A DNA stretch of 54,636 bases from Chitinophagaceae bacterium (GTDB taxonomy: Bacteria; Bacteroidota; Bacteroidia; Chitinophagales; Chitinophagaceae): contig JAICXX010000023.1 in assembly GCA_025934485.1 (NCBI GenBank), positions 1 to 54,636 on the forward strand. The letters are read 5' to 3'. The translations under genes and the position numbers were made by a program. The notes below the pieces were generated by a model. It was not told the origin of the DNA and searched no databases. It saw only the letters and a program-made list of their open reading frames with translations. This document shows, in pieces, positions 24,913 to 33,930 of the stretch (positions within the stretch are counted from its first letter, which is position 1; every line of letters starts with the position of its first letter).

Positions 24913-26230
24913 CGAGATTGAAGAGTCCTTTGTTGAGCCTTTGCAGGGTCGCGGTCTTATGAGATGAGGGGATGAGCACCGACACATTGTGTTTGCTGCC
25001 GCCGTAGCTGACCATGCGGACCGGCACCTGCTTCAATGAATCGAACAGCTTGCTCAGCACGTCCGGAGTCTGGGTCAGCTCATTGCCGACGATCGAGACG
25101 ATACTATGGTTCTCCTCCACTTCGATAGTCCCAAACGGTTCCAGTTCACGGACGATGGATTTCATCTCGGCGGTGCTTTCGATGGTGAGGGACACCGCTA
25201 CTTCGGAGGTAGTGACCATATCCACCGGAGTGCGGTATTTTTCGAAGACCTCGAAGATCTTACGGAGAAAGCCGTAGGCCAGGAGCATGCGGCTACTGCG
25301 GATATTGATGGCGACGATACCATCTTTGGCCGCGATGGCTTTTACGCCAACGGAGCCGGCTTCTTCGGTGATGAGGGTCCCTTTGGCCTCGGGCTGCATG
25401 GTGTTGAGCAGTTTCACCGGCACGCGATAGAACTGTGCCGGCCAGATGGAGGCCGGATGCAGGATCTTGGCGCCAAAGTAGGCGAGTTCGGCTGCTTCTT
25501 CGAAACTGAGCTGGTCGATGGCAAAGGTCTTTTTGACGACGCGCGGGTCGTTGTTGTGCATGCCGTCGATATCCGTCCAGATCTCGCAAACGCTTGCGTT
25601 GATGGCTGCGGCGATGAGCGAGGCGCTGTAGTCGCTGCCACCGCGTTTGAGGTTGTCCACCTCGCCGCGGGCGTTGCGGCAGATATAACCCTGGGTAATG
25701 AAAAGGGTTTTATCCTTGTGTTGCTGCAGAAGCTGGGTGAGCTTTGCCTTGATGCCGTTGATCTGGGGTTCGTCGTGGCTGTCGATGCTCATGAACTCGA
25801 GGGCTGGCAGCAGCAGGTGATCGATGCCGTTCTCTTCGCAGAATACGGAGAATAGCTTGGTAGACAACAGCTCGCCCTGGGCGAGGATGTCTTTGTTCAG
25901 CGCTTCGCTGAAGGAGATCTTCAGGATGATGTTCAGGAATTCGAAATGTTCGGCGACGATGGATCTGGCTTTGTTCAGCGAGGCATCCTTCTTCACGAGG
26001 TCCTTGATAAAGCCCTGGTAGTGGGCCTCCAGCTTGTCGATGAGTTCCTTGGCTTTTTCGCGGGCGCCGCCGGAGATGGCGTTGCCGATCTCCACGAGGG
26101 AGTTGGTCGTGCCGCTGAGGGCGCTGAGTACGACGATCTTGGGTTCCGCGTCCGCGGTGATGAGCTGGCTGACCTGGCGCATCCTTTCGGGCTTACCGAC
26201 CGAGGTGCCGCCGAATTTCATGATTTTCAT
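24908..26230 (-). CDS. lysC: Aspartate kinase
   Basis: Phosphorylates aspartate at the first step of lysine, threonine and methionine synthesis. The 440-residue protein has KFGGTSVG (5-12), the RGGSDYSASLIAAAI aspartate/ATP site, TDIDGMHNNDPRVV, and two C-terminal ACT domains (VAINIRSSRMLLAYGFL, MVSYGGSKHNVSVLI) for allosteric control. It is monofunctional, without a homoserine dehydrogenase part. The ATG at 26230 (MKIMKFGG) is used; a longer in-frame start at 26281 would add 17 atypical residues and overlap the promoter. Its stop overlaps the downstream secreted-protein start. Confidence 0.96.
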   Translation of the reverse strand: MKIMKFGGTSVGKPERMRQVSQLITADAEPKIVVLSALSGTTNSLVEIGNAISGGAREKAKELIDKLEAHYQGFIKDLVKKDASLNKARSIVAEHFEFLNIILKISFSEALNKDILAQGELLSTKLFSVFCEENGIDHLLLPALEFMSIDSHDEPQINGIKAKLTQLLQQHKDKTLFITQGYICRNARGEVDNLKRGGSDYSASLIAAAINASVCEIWTDIDGMHNNDPRVVKKTFAIDQLSFEEAAELAYFGAKILHPASIWPAQFYRVPVKLLNTMQPEAKGTLITEEAGSVGVKAIAAKDGIVAINIRSSRMLLAYGFLRKIFEVFEKYRTPVDMVTTSEVAVSLTIESTAEMKSIVRELEPFGTIEVEENHSIVSIVGNELTQTPDVLSKLFDSLKQVPVRMVSYGGSKHNVSVLIPSSHKTATLQRLNKGLFNLD

Positions 26231-26278
26231 TTCGACATCGTTTTTCCCGGCCGCCTGGTGGACCGGATTTTGGGACCG

Positions 26279-26286
26279 CAAAGATA
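26279..26286 (-). promoter_or_regulatory. Putative lysC -7 element
   Basis: Reads TATCTTTG on the minus strand, an exact TAnnTTTG match 48 nt before the lysC ATG and just downstream of the preceding gene's stop. This supports lysC having its own promoter. Confidence 0.45.
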
Positions 26287-26298
26287 ACGTCTGCGGCG

Positions 26299-27402
26299 TT
26301 AGAAATTTTCGAAAAGCTTGCTTTCCACCCCCAGCTTTTGGGCGATGTTCTTAAGATCTTCCACCACGGCGGGCAGCAGGGGGATACCGTGGAGGCGGCG
26401 TTCGTGCTCCATCTCCCGTTCGGGATCGCCGGGGATCAGCACGCGATCCGCGCCGGGGACGGGTTTGGCGCTTCGAAAACGCCTGATCCAGTGATCCATA
26501 TGTGTTTTGAAGTCGGCGGCAGGGCGGAAAGCGTCGACGCGCATGGCCCCGAAGAAATGGCCGATGCCTTTTCCGGGCATGCCGGTGGGCATGGGGACAT
26601 AAGCGGGGAAGGGAGGCACCCAGGGTCCGTAGTTGGCGCCGCTGAGCACCGCGGAAAAGATGTCAACGACGGCGCCTAGAGCATAGCCTTTGTGGCTGCC
26701 GTGGTCACGGTCGCCGCCGAGAGGCAGGAGGGCGCCGCCGGATTTGAGTTCATGGGCATTGGTAGAGGGGTGGCCATCTTTGTCCTGGATCCAGCCGAGA
26801 GGTGCCGCTTCGTTCTTACGCTGAAGGATCTCCAGCTTACCGTTGGCGGCGGTCGTCGTAGCAAGGTCGGCGACGAAGGGTGGCTCCTCCCCTGCCGGCA
26901 CTGCGACGCAGATGGGATTGGTGCCGAGCAGGCGTTCCAGTGAAAAGGTAGGCGCGACGAGGGCGCTCGCATTGGTCATGGCGATGCCGATCATATCCCT
27001 CTGGACTGCCTTCAGGGCATGATATCCGGCGATGCCGAAGTGGTTGGAGTTCTGGACGCTGACCCACCCAGTGCCTACGGCTGCGGCCTTTTCGATCGCG
27101 ATCTGCATGGCATAGGGAGCGACGACGAGGCCTAGTCCACTGTCGCCGTCGACTACAGCGGTGGAGGGTGTCTCATGGATCACCCGCACATTGGGTTTGG
27201 GGTTGGCCCGCCCAGCCTCCTGCAGCCGGACGTACCCGGACAAACGGGCAACGCCATGCGAATCGATGCCGCGGAGATCGGCGCTGAGCAAAGCGGCGGC
27301 CGCGGTGACGGCATCCTGCGGCGGACAACCCATGTTTTGAAAGACCGAAAGCGTAAAATCATGCAGCTCTTCATAGGGGACAACAATAGATGTATTCGTC
27401 AT
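26299..27402 (-). CDS. Ldh-family (malate/lactate/ureidoglycolate-type) oxidoreductase
   Basis: A 367-residue NAD(P)-dependent dehydrogenase of the MDH2/YlbC fold, unrelated to classical Rossmann dehydrogenases. Signatures are RGIDSHGVAR (H49), VQNSNHFGIAGYH (H121), TNASALVAPTFSLERLLGTNPICVAVP, HKGYALGAVVDIFSAVLSGA and the late GHFFGAMRVDAF. Length is standard. The substrate (malate, lactate, ureidoglycolate, sugar-derived 2-hydroxyacid) cannot be chosen from the sequence. It is divergent from the susC gene across 118 nt, so it might be co-regulated with that uptake system. Confidence 0.9.
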   Translation of the reverse strand: MTNTSIVVPYEELHDFTLSVFQNMGCPPQDAVTAAAALLSADLRGIDSHGVARLSGYVRLQEAGRANPKPNVRVIHETPSTAVVDGDSGLGLVVAPYAMQIAIEKAAAVGTGWVSVQNSNHFGIAGYHALKAVQRDMIGIAMTNASALVAPTFSLERLLGTNPICVAVPAGEEPPFVADLATTTAANGKLEILQRKNEAAPLGWIQDKDGHPSTNAHELKSGGALLPLGGDRDHGSHKGYALGAVVDIFSAVLSGANYGPWVPPFPAYVPMPTGMPGKGIGHFFGAMRVDAFRPAADFKTHMDHWIRRFRSAKPVPGADRVLIPGDPEREMEHERRLHGIPLLPAVVEDLKNIAQKLGVESKLFENF

Positions 27403-27471
27403 GCGTTACTTTTAAGAGACGCAAAGATCGTCAATTACATGAGAGGCAACTTCGAAAGGGACTTATATCGT

Positions 27472-27479
27472 TAATTTTG
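27472..27479 (+). promoter_or_regulatory. Putative susC -7 element
   Basis: TAATTTTG is an exact TAnnTTTG match 41 nt before the susC ATG, with TTCG at 27451-27454 as a weak -33. Confidence 0.45.
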
Positions 27480-27520
27480 TTATATAATTCGATCGACTTT
27501 CTTTCACTAAAACAACTCGT

Positions 27521-30500
27521 ATGAGAAGATTTTTCCTCTTCCTATGGAGCTTTGTCTTGCTCATGGGACAAGTTTCCGCACAGAGTCACACCATTTCAGG
27601 AACCATTCTGGATGCGAACGGGGCGCCGGTAATCGGGGCTTCCATCGCCGTGAAGGGTTCGAACAGGGGTACGAGCACGGATAACAACGGCAGCTTTATG
27701 CTCACCGTTCCGGACAACGCCAGGACCCTTGTGATCTCCGCCGTCAATTTCTCTACCCTGGAGGCAGGCATTTCCGGAAAGACGACCATCGGGACGGTGT
27801 CGCTACAGCCGGCGAACAAGAGCCTCAGCGAAGTCGTAGTCGTAGCCTATGGAACGCAAAACAAAACCAATGTCACGGGAGCCGTCACCACGGTGAGCGG
27901 CAAGATCGTCGCCGACAGGCCTTTTACTTCGGTGGACAAGGCCCTGCAGGGGTCGGTGCCGGGCATGTATGTGTCTTCGGCTTCCGGGGCGCCGGGTTCG
28001 GGCACGGATATCGTTATCCGCGGTATCGGGAGTGTCAATGCCAGCACGAGCCCCCTTTGGGTGATCGACGGGGCCATCACCACGACCACCGATCTCACGG
28101 TCAACACCACGACCGCCAACCCCCTCAGCGCCATGAACCCCGACGATATCGACAATATCTCGGTGCTCAAGGACGCGGCTTCCACGGCGCCGTATGGGTC
28201 GCGTGCCGGTAACGGGGTCGTGCTGGTCACGACGAAACGGGGGCGTGCGGGGCTGACGCATTTCTCCCTCACGGGTGAGTTTGGACAGAACAGCCGGGCC
28301 TATACGCCGAGTAATGTACCGGAGAACTCGCTGGGGTTGCAGACGACGTTGCGCCAGGCACTTATCAATGCGGGCTATGTCACCAGCAACGGCAATGCCG
28401 ACCAGCTCATCACACAGGCCCTTGGATACCCGGCCAACTATACGTCCACGAATACGAACTGGTTCGATGTCGCCTCGCAAAAGGGGGGCCAAAGCCAGGT
28501 GACGTTGTCGATGGCCGGCGGTAACGATAAGACCACTATATATGCATCGGCGGGCTATTTCGATCAAAAGGGGATCAGCATCGCCAGCGATTTTCAACGG
28601 TTTACGGGCGCGCTGGCGGTCACGCATAAGGCTTCCGACCGGTTCACCCTTTCGGCCAATATCAACGGTACCAATACGAACCAGCATACGCCGTCCAATG
28701 GCGGGACCTACGCCAACCCGGTGCTTGCGTCCTTCTTCACACTACCCTGGTATACGCCGCGGCTGCCGAACGGCCAATTGCGGTGGGGCCAATACGATAG
28801 CCTGAACGAGTTCCCGGTAGGGGCATCGATCTACAACCCGCTGGTAACCGCGGCCTGGAACAATAACCAGGCACAACAGACCGCGCTGCGGGGCAGCACC
28901 TCGGGCGAACTGAAGATCCTGGACAACCTGAAGTTCACCTCCCGGTTTGCCGGGGAGTATGTTGCGGTACAGGAAGACCAGTACTGGAATCCCTTTTATG
29001 GCGACGGGTATCAGCAACAGGGATTTGCTTCCTCCAACTACGCCCGCGTTTTCGACTATACCTGGTCGAATTTCGCCGACCTGAAGCAAAAGATCAATAA
29101 GGAGGGCGATGAATATTTCGATGTCAAGGCAGGGGTAGAAGCCTATGATTTCAAATTGTATTCGCTGAATGCTATGGGTCATGGCTTCCCGCAAACCCTG
29201 GGACTGAAATATCTTGTCAACGCCGCGAATCCTACCCAGGCTTCCGCACTGCCGCAGGAACAATCGACCTTTTCCTATTTCGGTATTGCCGATTTCAACT
29301 ACAAGGACCGGTATGTGATCAGCGGTAGCCTTCGCCGGGACGAGTCCTCGGTGTTTGGGGCGGAGCATCGCTGGGGCAGCTTCTACTCGGTAGGCGCCAG
29401 CTGGAATATCAATGAGGAGGCATTCATGAAGGATCAGCATATTTTCGATCTGCTGAAGCTGCGGGCATCTTACGGGCAAACGGGGAATACGAACGGGTTT
29501 GGATTCTACACGGCCCTGCCGACCTATGGCTCTTCGAACTATAGCGGGCAGGCTGGTCTGGTACCCACCAATGTAGGCGACAGTGGCCTCACCTGGGAAA
29601 AGAACGAATCGCTGGACCTCGGGCTGGATTTTGCCGTCCTCAAGGACAGGATCGACGGTACCATCGATTATTATCACCGGACGACCAACGACCTGTTGTC
29701 CCCGGTGCCCTTCTCCTATACCACTGGTTTCGCTTCACAGAACGAGAATGTAGGCAGCCTGGTGAACAAGGGGTTCGAGCTGCTGATCAACGCCCGGCCG
29801 GTGGTCACTCCGCTTTTCCAATGGGAGATCCAGTTCAACATCTCGCATAATATGAACCGGGTAACGAACCTGTACAAGGGCACTTCGATCCCGAGCGGCC
29901 AGTTCCAGTATACGGTGGGCCACGACCTGCAGGAATACTATCTGCCGATATGGGCAGGTGTCAACTCGCAAACGGGGGCGGCGCAATGGTATACGGACGC
30001 CACCAGGAAAACACTGACTAATAATTATAACAGTGCTGCGTATTCGCTGGATAATCTTTCGGCAGCCCCGAAGTTCTTCGGCGGCCTGGACAACACCTTT
30101 ACGCTGGGTCCGTGGGTGCTGGACTTCCAGTTCGACTACCAATATGGCAACTATATCTTCGACAGCTGGTTCAACTATCTCAACAGCGACGGGGGATATG
30201 TGGGCGGGCTCAATCAGCTGAGCAGCCAGCTCACAGCCTGGCAGAAGCCCGGCGACAAGACCAATGTCCCGCAGATCGTATATGGCGATCCGAGCCAGAG
30301 CAGCCAGCCCAGCACAAGGTGGCTGTACAAAGGCAACTATATCCGGCTGCGAAATCTGCAGTTCAGCTATAATCTGCCGGCTACTATTTTGAAGAAGCTG
30401 AAGATCGACAAGCTGAGCATCTATATCCGCGGAACCAATCTGGCCACCTGGGGTGTCGACAAGAACCTGCCTTATGATCCGGAATCCGGTATCAACAGCC

Positions 30501-30562
30501 AGGCCAACCTGGAAGTGCTGATCCCCAAAACGATCGCAGGCGGTATCAAGATCGGGTTCTAA
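27521..30562 (+). CDS. SusC/RagA-type TonB-dependent outer-membrane transporter
   Basis: A 1013-residue outer-membrane barrel that imports glycans or other large nutrients with its SusD partner. The order is a signal peptide (MRRFFLFLWSFVLLMGQVSA), a CarboxypepD_reg-like domain (HTISGTILDANGAPVIGASIAVKG, about 22-100), a SusC signature SLSEVVVVAYGTQNKTNVTGAV with the plug domain to about 235 (QGSVPGMYVSS, IRGIGS, DDIDNISVLKDAASTAPYGSRAGNGVVLVTTK), and then the beta-barrel ending GGIKIGF. No extra N-terminal STN domain is present, so signalling through an anti-sigma factor is unlikely, and none is encoded nearby. susD follows after 31 nt. The substrate is unknown because no hydrolase is linked. 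Confidence 0.97.
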   Translation: MRRFFLFLWSFVLLMGQVSAQSHTISGTILDANGAPVIGASIAVKGSNRGTSTDNNGSFMLTVPDNARTLVISAVNFSTLEAGISGKTTIGTVSLQPANKSLSEVVVVAYGTQNKTNVTGAVTTVSGKIVADRPFTSVDKALQGSVPGMYVSSASGAPGSGTDIVIRGIGSVNASTSPLWVIDGAITTTTDLTVNTTTANPLSAMNPDDIDNISVLKDAASTAPYGSRAGNGVVLVTTKRGRAGLTHFSLTGEFGQNSRAYTPSNVPENSLGLQTTLRQALINAGYVTSNGNADQLITQALGYPANYTSTNTNWFDVASQKGGQSQVTLSMAGGNDKTTIYASAGYFDQKGISIASDFQRFTGALAVTHKASDRFTLSANINGTNTNQHTPSNGGTYANPVLASFFTLPWYTPRLPNGQLRWGQYDSLNEFPVGASIYNPLVTAAWNNNQAQQTALRGSTSGELKILDNLKFTSRFAGEYVAVQEDQYWNPFYGDGYQQQGFASSNYARVFDYTWSNFADLKQKINKEGDEYFDVKAGVEAYDFKLYSLNAMGHGFPQTLGLKYLVNAANPTQASALPQEQSTFSYFGIADFNYKDRYVISGSLRRDESSVFGAEHRWGSFYSVGASWNINEEAFMKDQHIFDLLKLRASYGQTGNTNGFGFYTALPTYGSSNYSGQAGLVPTNVGDSGLTWEKNESLDLGLDFAVLKDRIDGTIDYYHRTTNDLLSPVPFSYTTGFASQNENVGSLVNKGFELLINARPVVTPLFQWEIQFNISHNMNRVTNLYKGTSIPSGQFQYTVGHDLQEYYLPIWAGVNSQTGAAQWYTDATRKTLTNNYNSAAYSLDNLSAAPKFFGGLDNTFTLGPWVLDFQFDYQYGNYIFDSWFNYLNSDGGYVGGLNQLSSQLTAWQKPGDKTNVPQIVYGDPSQSSQPSTRWLYKGNYIRLRNLQFSYNLPATILKKLKIDKLSIYIRGTNLATWGVDKNLPYDPESGINSQANLEVLIPKTIAGGIKIGF

Positions 30563-30593
30563 TGAATGAAAAACTATCCTCAAAACGAAAAGT

Positions 30594-32006
30594 ATGAACA
30601 AGCACAAACTATATTTCATTTGGATTACGGCGTTGGGATTGGCGCTGGGCTCCTGCTCCAAATCATTTGTAGACAAAACCCCGGCTGGCGCTTTACCTAC
30701 GAACGAAGCGCTGAATACGCCGCAGCTGCTGTCGACCGCCCTCAACGGGCTATATGCCGAGCTGCGGAACGTCGACCAATTCGGCCGCGACTTCCCCATC
30801 CTGGGCGATCTGATGGCCGATAATATCTGGTTACAGGCCCGGAACAGCGGACGGTATGTGGTACAATGGGAATACAATACGCCTGTCGCGGACGGGGTGG
30901 TCCAGGGCATGTGGCAGGAATCGTATAACGGCATCCTGGAAGCGAACCAGATCATCGATGCCCCCGACACCGGCGCTGCCGCCGCCACCGTCAAGGCGCA
31001 GGCCTATGCGCTACGGGCATTGCTCTATTTCAAGCTCGTGAATATCTATGGCGGGCCTTATACTTTCGACTCCACCGGGCTGGGCGTACCGCTGGTACTC
31101 CATTATAATGTCAACGCCCTTCCTGCAAGGTCGACGGTGGCGCAGGTATATGCGCAGATCGTGAGCGATCTCAACAAGGCGATGGCGTCGGCGCCGCAAT
31201 ATGTGAGCTCCGTGTTTATCAGCCATTATGCGATCGAAGGTCTTCTCGCGCGGGTCTATATGTATATGGGCGATTATGCCGATGCCTATGCGGCTGCGAC
31301 GGATGTGATCCAGGGCGGTCCGTTCACCCTTGTGACGCCGCAGGCGCTGACGGCCTTTTGGAATAACCCGGGTGTGCAAACGGGTGGCGTGGAGGTGATG
31401 TTCGAGATCGACTGCGACGCGGTGAACAATAACGGCACCGATGATCTGGGGGCGTTCTACGAGCATGGTTACCAGGATGTGTTCTGCGACAGCGCCCTGG
31501 CTTCGCTCTACAGCCCCACCGATGCGCGTGGCCAATTGCTGGTTTACGGCTATACCGCGGCCTTCGTGCCCGCCATCCTAGTCAACAAATATCCCAATTC
31601 GCTGAATACGGATAAAGACAACCTCAAGGTGATCCGGCTGGCGGAGGTCTATCTCATCGCCGCGGAATGTGCCAACCGCATGAACGACGACGCGGATGCC
31701 CGGCAATGGCTGAATGCGTTGATGGCGCAGCGCGATCCGGCTTTTGCAGGTTATCCCGACTCGGGTCCGACCCTCCTGAGCGATATCATCACGGAGCGCC
31801 GGAAGGAACTGGCTTTTGAAGGGGACCGGTTCTATGATCTGCAGCGGCTGGGACAGGATGTCAACCGTTTGCATGACGATGGCGATGATGTCACGGGAGA
31901 TGCCTTGAACATTCCTTTTGGGTATTTCGCGCGGCTGATGCCGATCCCGCAACAGGAGATCCTGCGGAATCCGAATATCGCTTCGCAGCAGAATCCGGGA
32001 TATTAA
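30594..32006 (+). CDS. SusD/RagB-type nutrient-binding lipoprotein
   Basis: A 470-residue surface lipoprotein that forms the lid of the SusC transporter and binds the substrate. The lipobox is ALGSCSKSF with Cys21. Tetratricopeptide-like helices follow (EALNTPQLLSTALNGLYAEL, AQAYALRALLYFKLVNIYGG) and the family C-terminus has LAEVYLIAAECANRM, ITERRKELAFEGDRFYDLQRLG and LMPIPQQEILRNPN. Length is usual for the family. It is 31 nt downstream of susC and ends before a strong terminator, so the two genes form a complete transcription unit. Confidence 0.97.
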   Translation: MNKHKLYFIWITALGLALGSCSKSFVDKTPAGALPTNEALNTPQLLSTALNGLYAELRNVDQFGRDFPILGDLMADNIWLQARNSGRYVVQWEYNTPVADGVVQGMWQESYNGILEANQIIDAPDTGAAAATVKAQAYALRALLYFKLVNIYGGPYTFDSTGLGVPLVLHYNVNALPARSTVAQVYAQIVSDLNKAMASAPQYVSSVFISHYAIEGLLARVYMYMGDYADAYAAATDVIQGGPFTLVTPQALTAFWNNPGVQTGGVEVMFEIDCDAVNNNGTDDLGAFYEHGYQDVFCDSALASLYSPTDARGQLLVYGYTAAFVPAILVNKYPNSLNTDKDNLKVIRLAEVYLIAAECANRMNDDADARQWLNALMAQRDPAFAGYPDSGPTLLSDIITERRKELAFEGDRFYDLQRLGQDVNRLHDDGDDVTGDALNIPFGYFARLMPIPQQEILRNPNIASQQNPGY

Positions 32007-32027
32007 CCTTCTTTTTCATGATATAAG

Positions 32028-32052
32028 GCCGCCCATCCGGGCGGCTTTTTTT
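32028..32052 (+). terminator. Intrinsic terminator of susCD
   Basis: A 7-bp GC stem (GCCGCCC / GGGCGGC) with loop ATCC followed by seven T residues, 22 nt after the susD stop. Confidence 0.92.
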
Positions 32053-32063
32053 ATTTTCGTGCC

Positions 32064-33386
32064 ATGCGAATCTTGTTTGTTCTATTGCTGGCGGCGGCGG
32101 AGCAGGGGTGGGCGCAGACGCGGCTCGAGGATATCCACACGGATTTTGTGCTGTACAACAAGCGGATGGCACTCGAGAAGGATCTGCGGGAGCGGGTGGT
32201 GACGAAGCATTTTGCCCAGCCGCTGGACAGTGACACGGAAGAGGGGTATCTCTCGGCCTGCTGGGCGGTCGGGCAATTCCTTTTTGACGGCCCCGGGGTG
32301 CGGGCTGGTTTTGGGCGGATGTTCGCCGGGTATGATTCTTTGCAGTATGATACGCGGCTGGCCTTGCTGGAAGCAGTTTACGCCGTCGAGCCTTCGCGCT
32401 ACCGGAAGGAGATGGCGGCGGTGCTGTCGAGGGAGAAAGACCCCAAACTTTTCGCGGTTGCTGCCGTGTATCTCTATCGGGCAGATACGACCGTAGCGTA
32501 TGTGGATTCGCTGAAATTCCGAATTGTAGAGCGGTTTCCGGGTTATGATTCGGTGGCGGTCTTGCAGGCTTTGTTCAACTACCTGGGTGCGGGTGGCCCC
32601 GAGGCGACGCCGCCCGTCACGGAGCTGTTGGGTATGGCGAAGGAGGTGGATAGTAAGGTCATTTACTCCTTTCAGCGATGGGACCGGGATTATCCGGGAC
32701 TGGCCATCGTGCAGTATGCCGATGGGAGTTTTGCACGGAATAGCGATGGGCGGCTGGCGGTTTTCGATCAGCTGGCGCGGAGCGGTCCGGGGTTACCGTA
32801 TTTTCTTACGAACGGGAATACCCCGCAAGGAGTCTTTAGCATCACCGGGACAGATGTTTCGCATACGGATTTTATCGGCCCGACACCGAATCTGCAATTG
32901 CTGATGCCGGGCGAGGGGAAATGGGCGGATTATTTTCATGATTCAACGCTGTTTGTTGGAGATTCGATAGAACGTTATCGAAAGCTGTTGCCGGCAAGCT
33001 GGCAGTCCTATGCGCCGATGATGGAGGCTTTTGATGCGGGCGCGATCGGCCGGACGGAGATCATTGCGCATGGGACCACCATCGATCCGGACTATTATAA
33101 AGGCCGGCCGTTCTATCCGTTGACGCCTACGATGGGATGTCTGTGTGCCAAGGAGTTGTGGAATCCTACCAGTGGGCATCCGCTAGTGAGCGAACAGAAT
33201 GAATTGGTAAATGCGTTTGAGGCTACGCCGGGCAGGACGGGCTGGCTGGTGGTGGTGAATGTCGAAGCCGGGCAAGCGCCCAAGACAGAGGGGCGCCAAC
33301 GGCCCGGCGGGAGGGCCCGACTGCCGGTGAGCCGGGCGGAGGTGGAGGCCTGGGTCAACGCCTACGAAAAGCAGAATCCCCGGTAA
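32064..33386 (+). CDS. Secreted protein, possibly L,D-transpeptidase-like
   Basis: A 440-residue protein with signal peptide MRILFVLLLAAAEQGWAQ. The N-terminal half is helical and unrecognised. From about 260 it carries VFSITGTDVSHTDFIGPTPNLQLLMPGE, then IIAHGTTIDPDYYKGRPF with His336 and PTMGCLCAKELW with Cys359. A conserved His-Gly-Thr followed about 23 residues later by Gly-Cys resembles the H..(S/T)HGC catalytic motif of YkuD L,D-transpeptidases, but the spacing and the residue before Gly differ, so this is tentative. Residues about 401-418 (AGQAPKTEGRQRPGGRA) are encoded by a dispersed GC-rich repeat also found in kdtA. The gene ends at a 12-bp hairpin shared with ssb. Confidence 0.8.
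   Translation: MRILFVLLLAAAEQGWAQTRLEDIHTDFVLYNKRMALEKDLRERVVTKHFAQPLDSDTEEGYLSACWAVGQFLFDGPGVRAGFGRMFAGYDSLQYDTRLALLEAVYAVEPSRYRKEMAAVLSREKDPKLFAVAAVYLYRADTTVAYVDSLKFRIVERFPGYDSVAVLQALFNYLGAGGPEATPPVTELLGMAKEVDSKVIYSFQRWDRDYPGLAIVQYADGSFARNSDGRLAVFDQLARSGPGLPYFLTNGNTPQGVFSITGTDVSHTDFIGPTPNLQLLMPGEGKWADYFHDSTLFVGDSIERYRKLLPASWQSYAPMMEAFDAGAIGRTEIIAHGTTIDPDYYKGRPFYPLTPTMGCLCAKELWNPTSGHPLVSEQNELVNAFEATPGRTGWLVVVNVEAGQAPKTEGRQRPGGRARLPVSRAEVEAWVNAYEKQNPR
33264..33316 (+). repeat. GC-rich ~50 bp dispersed repeat, copy B (inside the 32064-33386 gene)
   Basis: Begins GAAGCCGGGCAAGCGCCCAAG and continues through GGGGCGCCAACGG and CGGCGGGAGGGC. It matches copy C at most positions with one length difference in the G-run. 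The inverted core is GCGCCC / GGGCGC. Confidence 0.75.
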
Positions 33387-33398
33387 ACCGGGGATTCT
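33373..33398. terminator. Hairpin shared by convergent genes
   Basis: A perfect 12-bp inverted repeat (AGAATCCCCGGT / ACCGGGGATTCT) with a 2-nt centre overlaps the stop of the upstream gene and lies 9 nt from the ssb stop. No long T-run follows on either strand, so terminator efficiency is uncertain. Confidence 0.65.
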
Positions 33399-33406
33399 CA
33401 AGAAAA

Positions 33407-33847
33407 TTAGAACGGAAGATCGTCAATGGGCTCGGTGATGTCGCCGGCCGAGGGGACGCGCGAGGGGCTGGACTGCGCCGAATAGCCGCCTTCGTTACCG
33501 CCGCCGGAGTAACCACCACCACCTTCCGAGCCGCGGCTGCCCAGGAGCTGAACGGACTGTACGCGGAGCGTCAGCGAGACGCCGGTAGTCCCGTCATTCT
33601 TGGGATAGGTCCGGACTTCGGGAGTCCCTTCTGCATATACCTGGGTGCCTTTTTTGAGATAGGGTGCGATGCCGGTACGGTCCGTCCAATAAGCACATTC
33701 CACCCAAATCGTCTTATCTTTTTGGTTTCCCTGGGCATCGCGGAATTTCTCGGTGTGGGCCACGTTGAAATTGATCACATTCTTCCCATTCACCGTATTG
33801 GTGACACAGTCCTTACCCAGGTTGCCAATTACTTGAAGCTTTATCAT
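33407..33847 (-). CDS. ssb: Single-stranded DNA-binding protein
   Basis: A 146-residue OB-fold protein that coats single-stranded DNA in replication and repair. The N-terminal OB domain (about 1-105) opens MIKLQVIGNLGKDC and contains TIWVECAYW, GTQVYAEGTPEVRTY and SLTLRVQSVQLLGS. A Gly/Ser-rich linker and the acidic tip DDLPF, which recruits partner proteins, complete the standard design. Convergent with the 32064-33386 gene. Confidence 0.97.
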   Translation of the reverse strand: MIKLQVIGNLGKDCVTNTVNGKNVINFNVAHTEKFRDAQGNQKDKTIWVECAYWTDRTGIAPYLKKGTQVYAEGTPEVRTYPKNDGTTGVSLTLRVQSVQLLGSRGSEGGGGYSGGGNEGGYSAQSSPSRVPSAGDITEPIDDLPF

Positions 33848-33930
33848 AATATTATTTTTTTAGCTGAAGGGCAATTTACACTATTTATGACCGGCGGGGA
33901 GAAGAAGTTTTCCTAAAGTTTTTCACTATG

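Noticed and set aside
27803-31535. Long minus-strand frames opposite susC and susD
   Set aside because: They have no recognisable domains and run antisense to well-conserved transporter genes.
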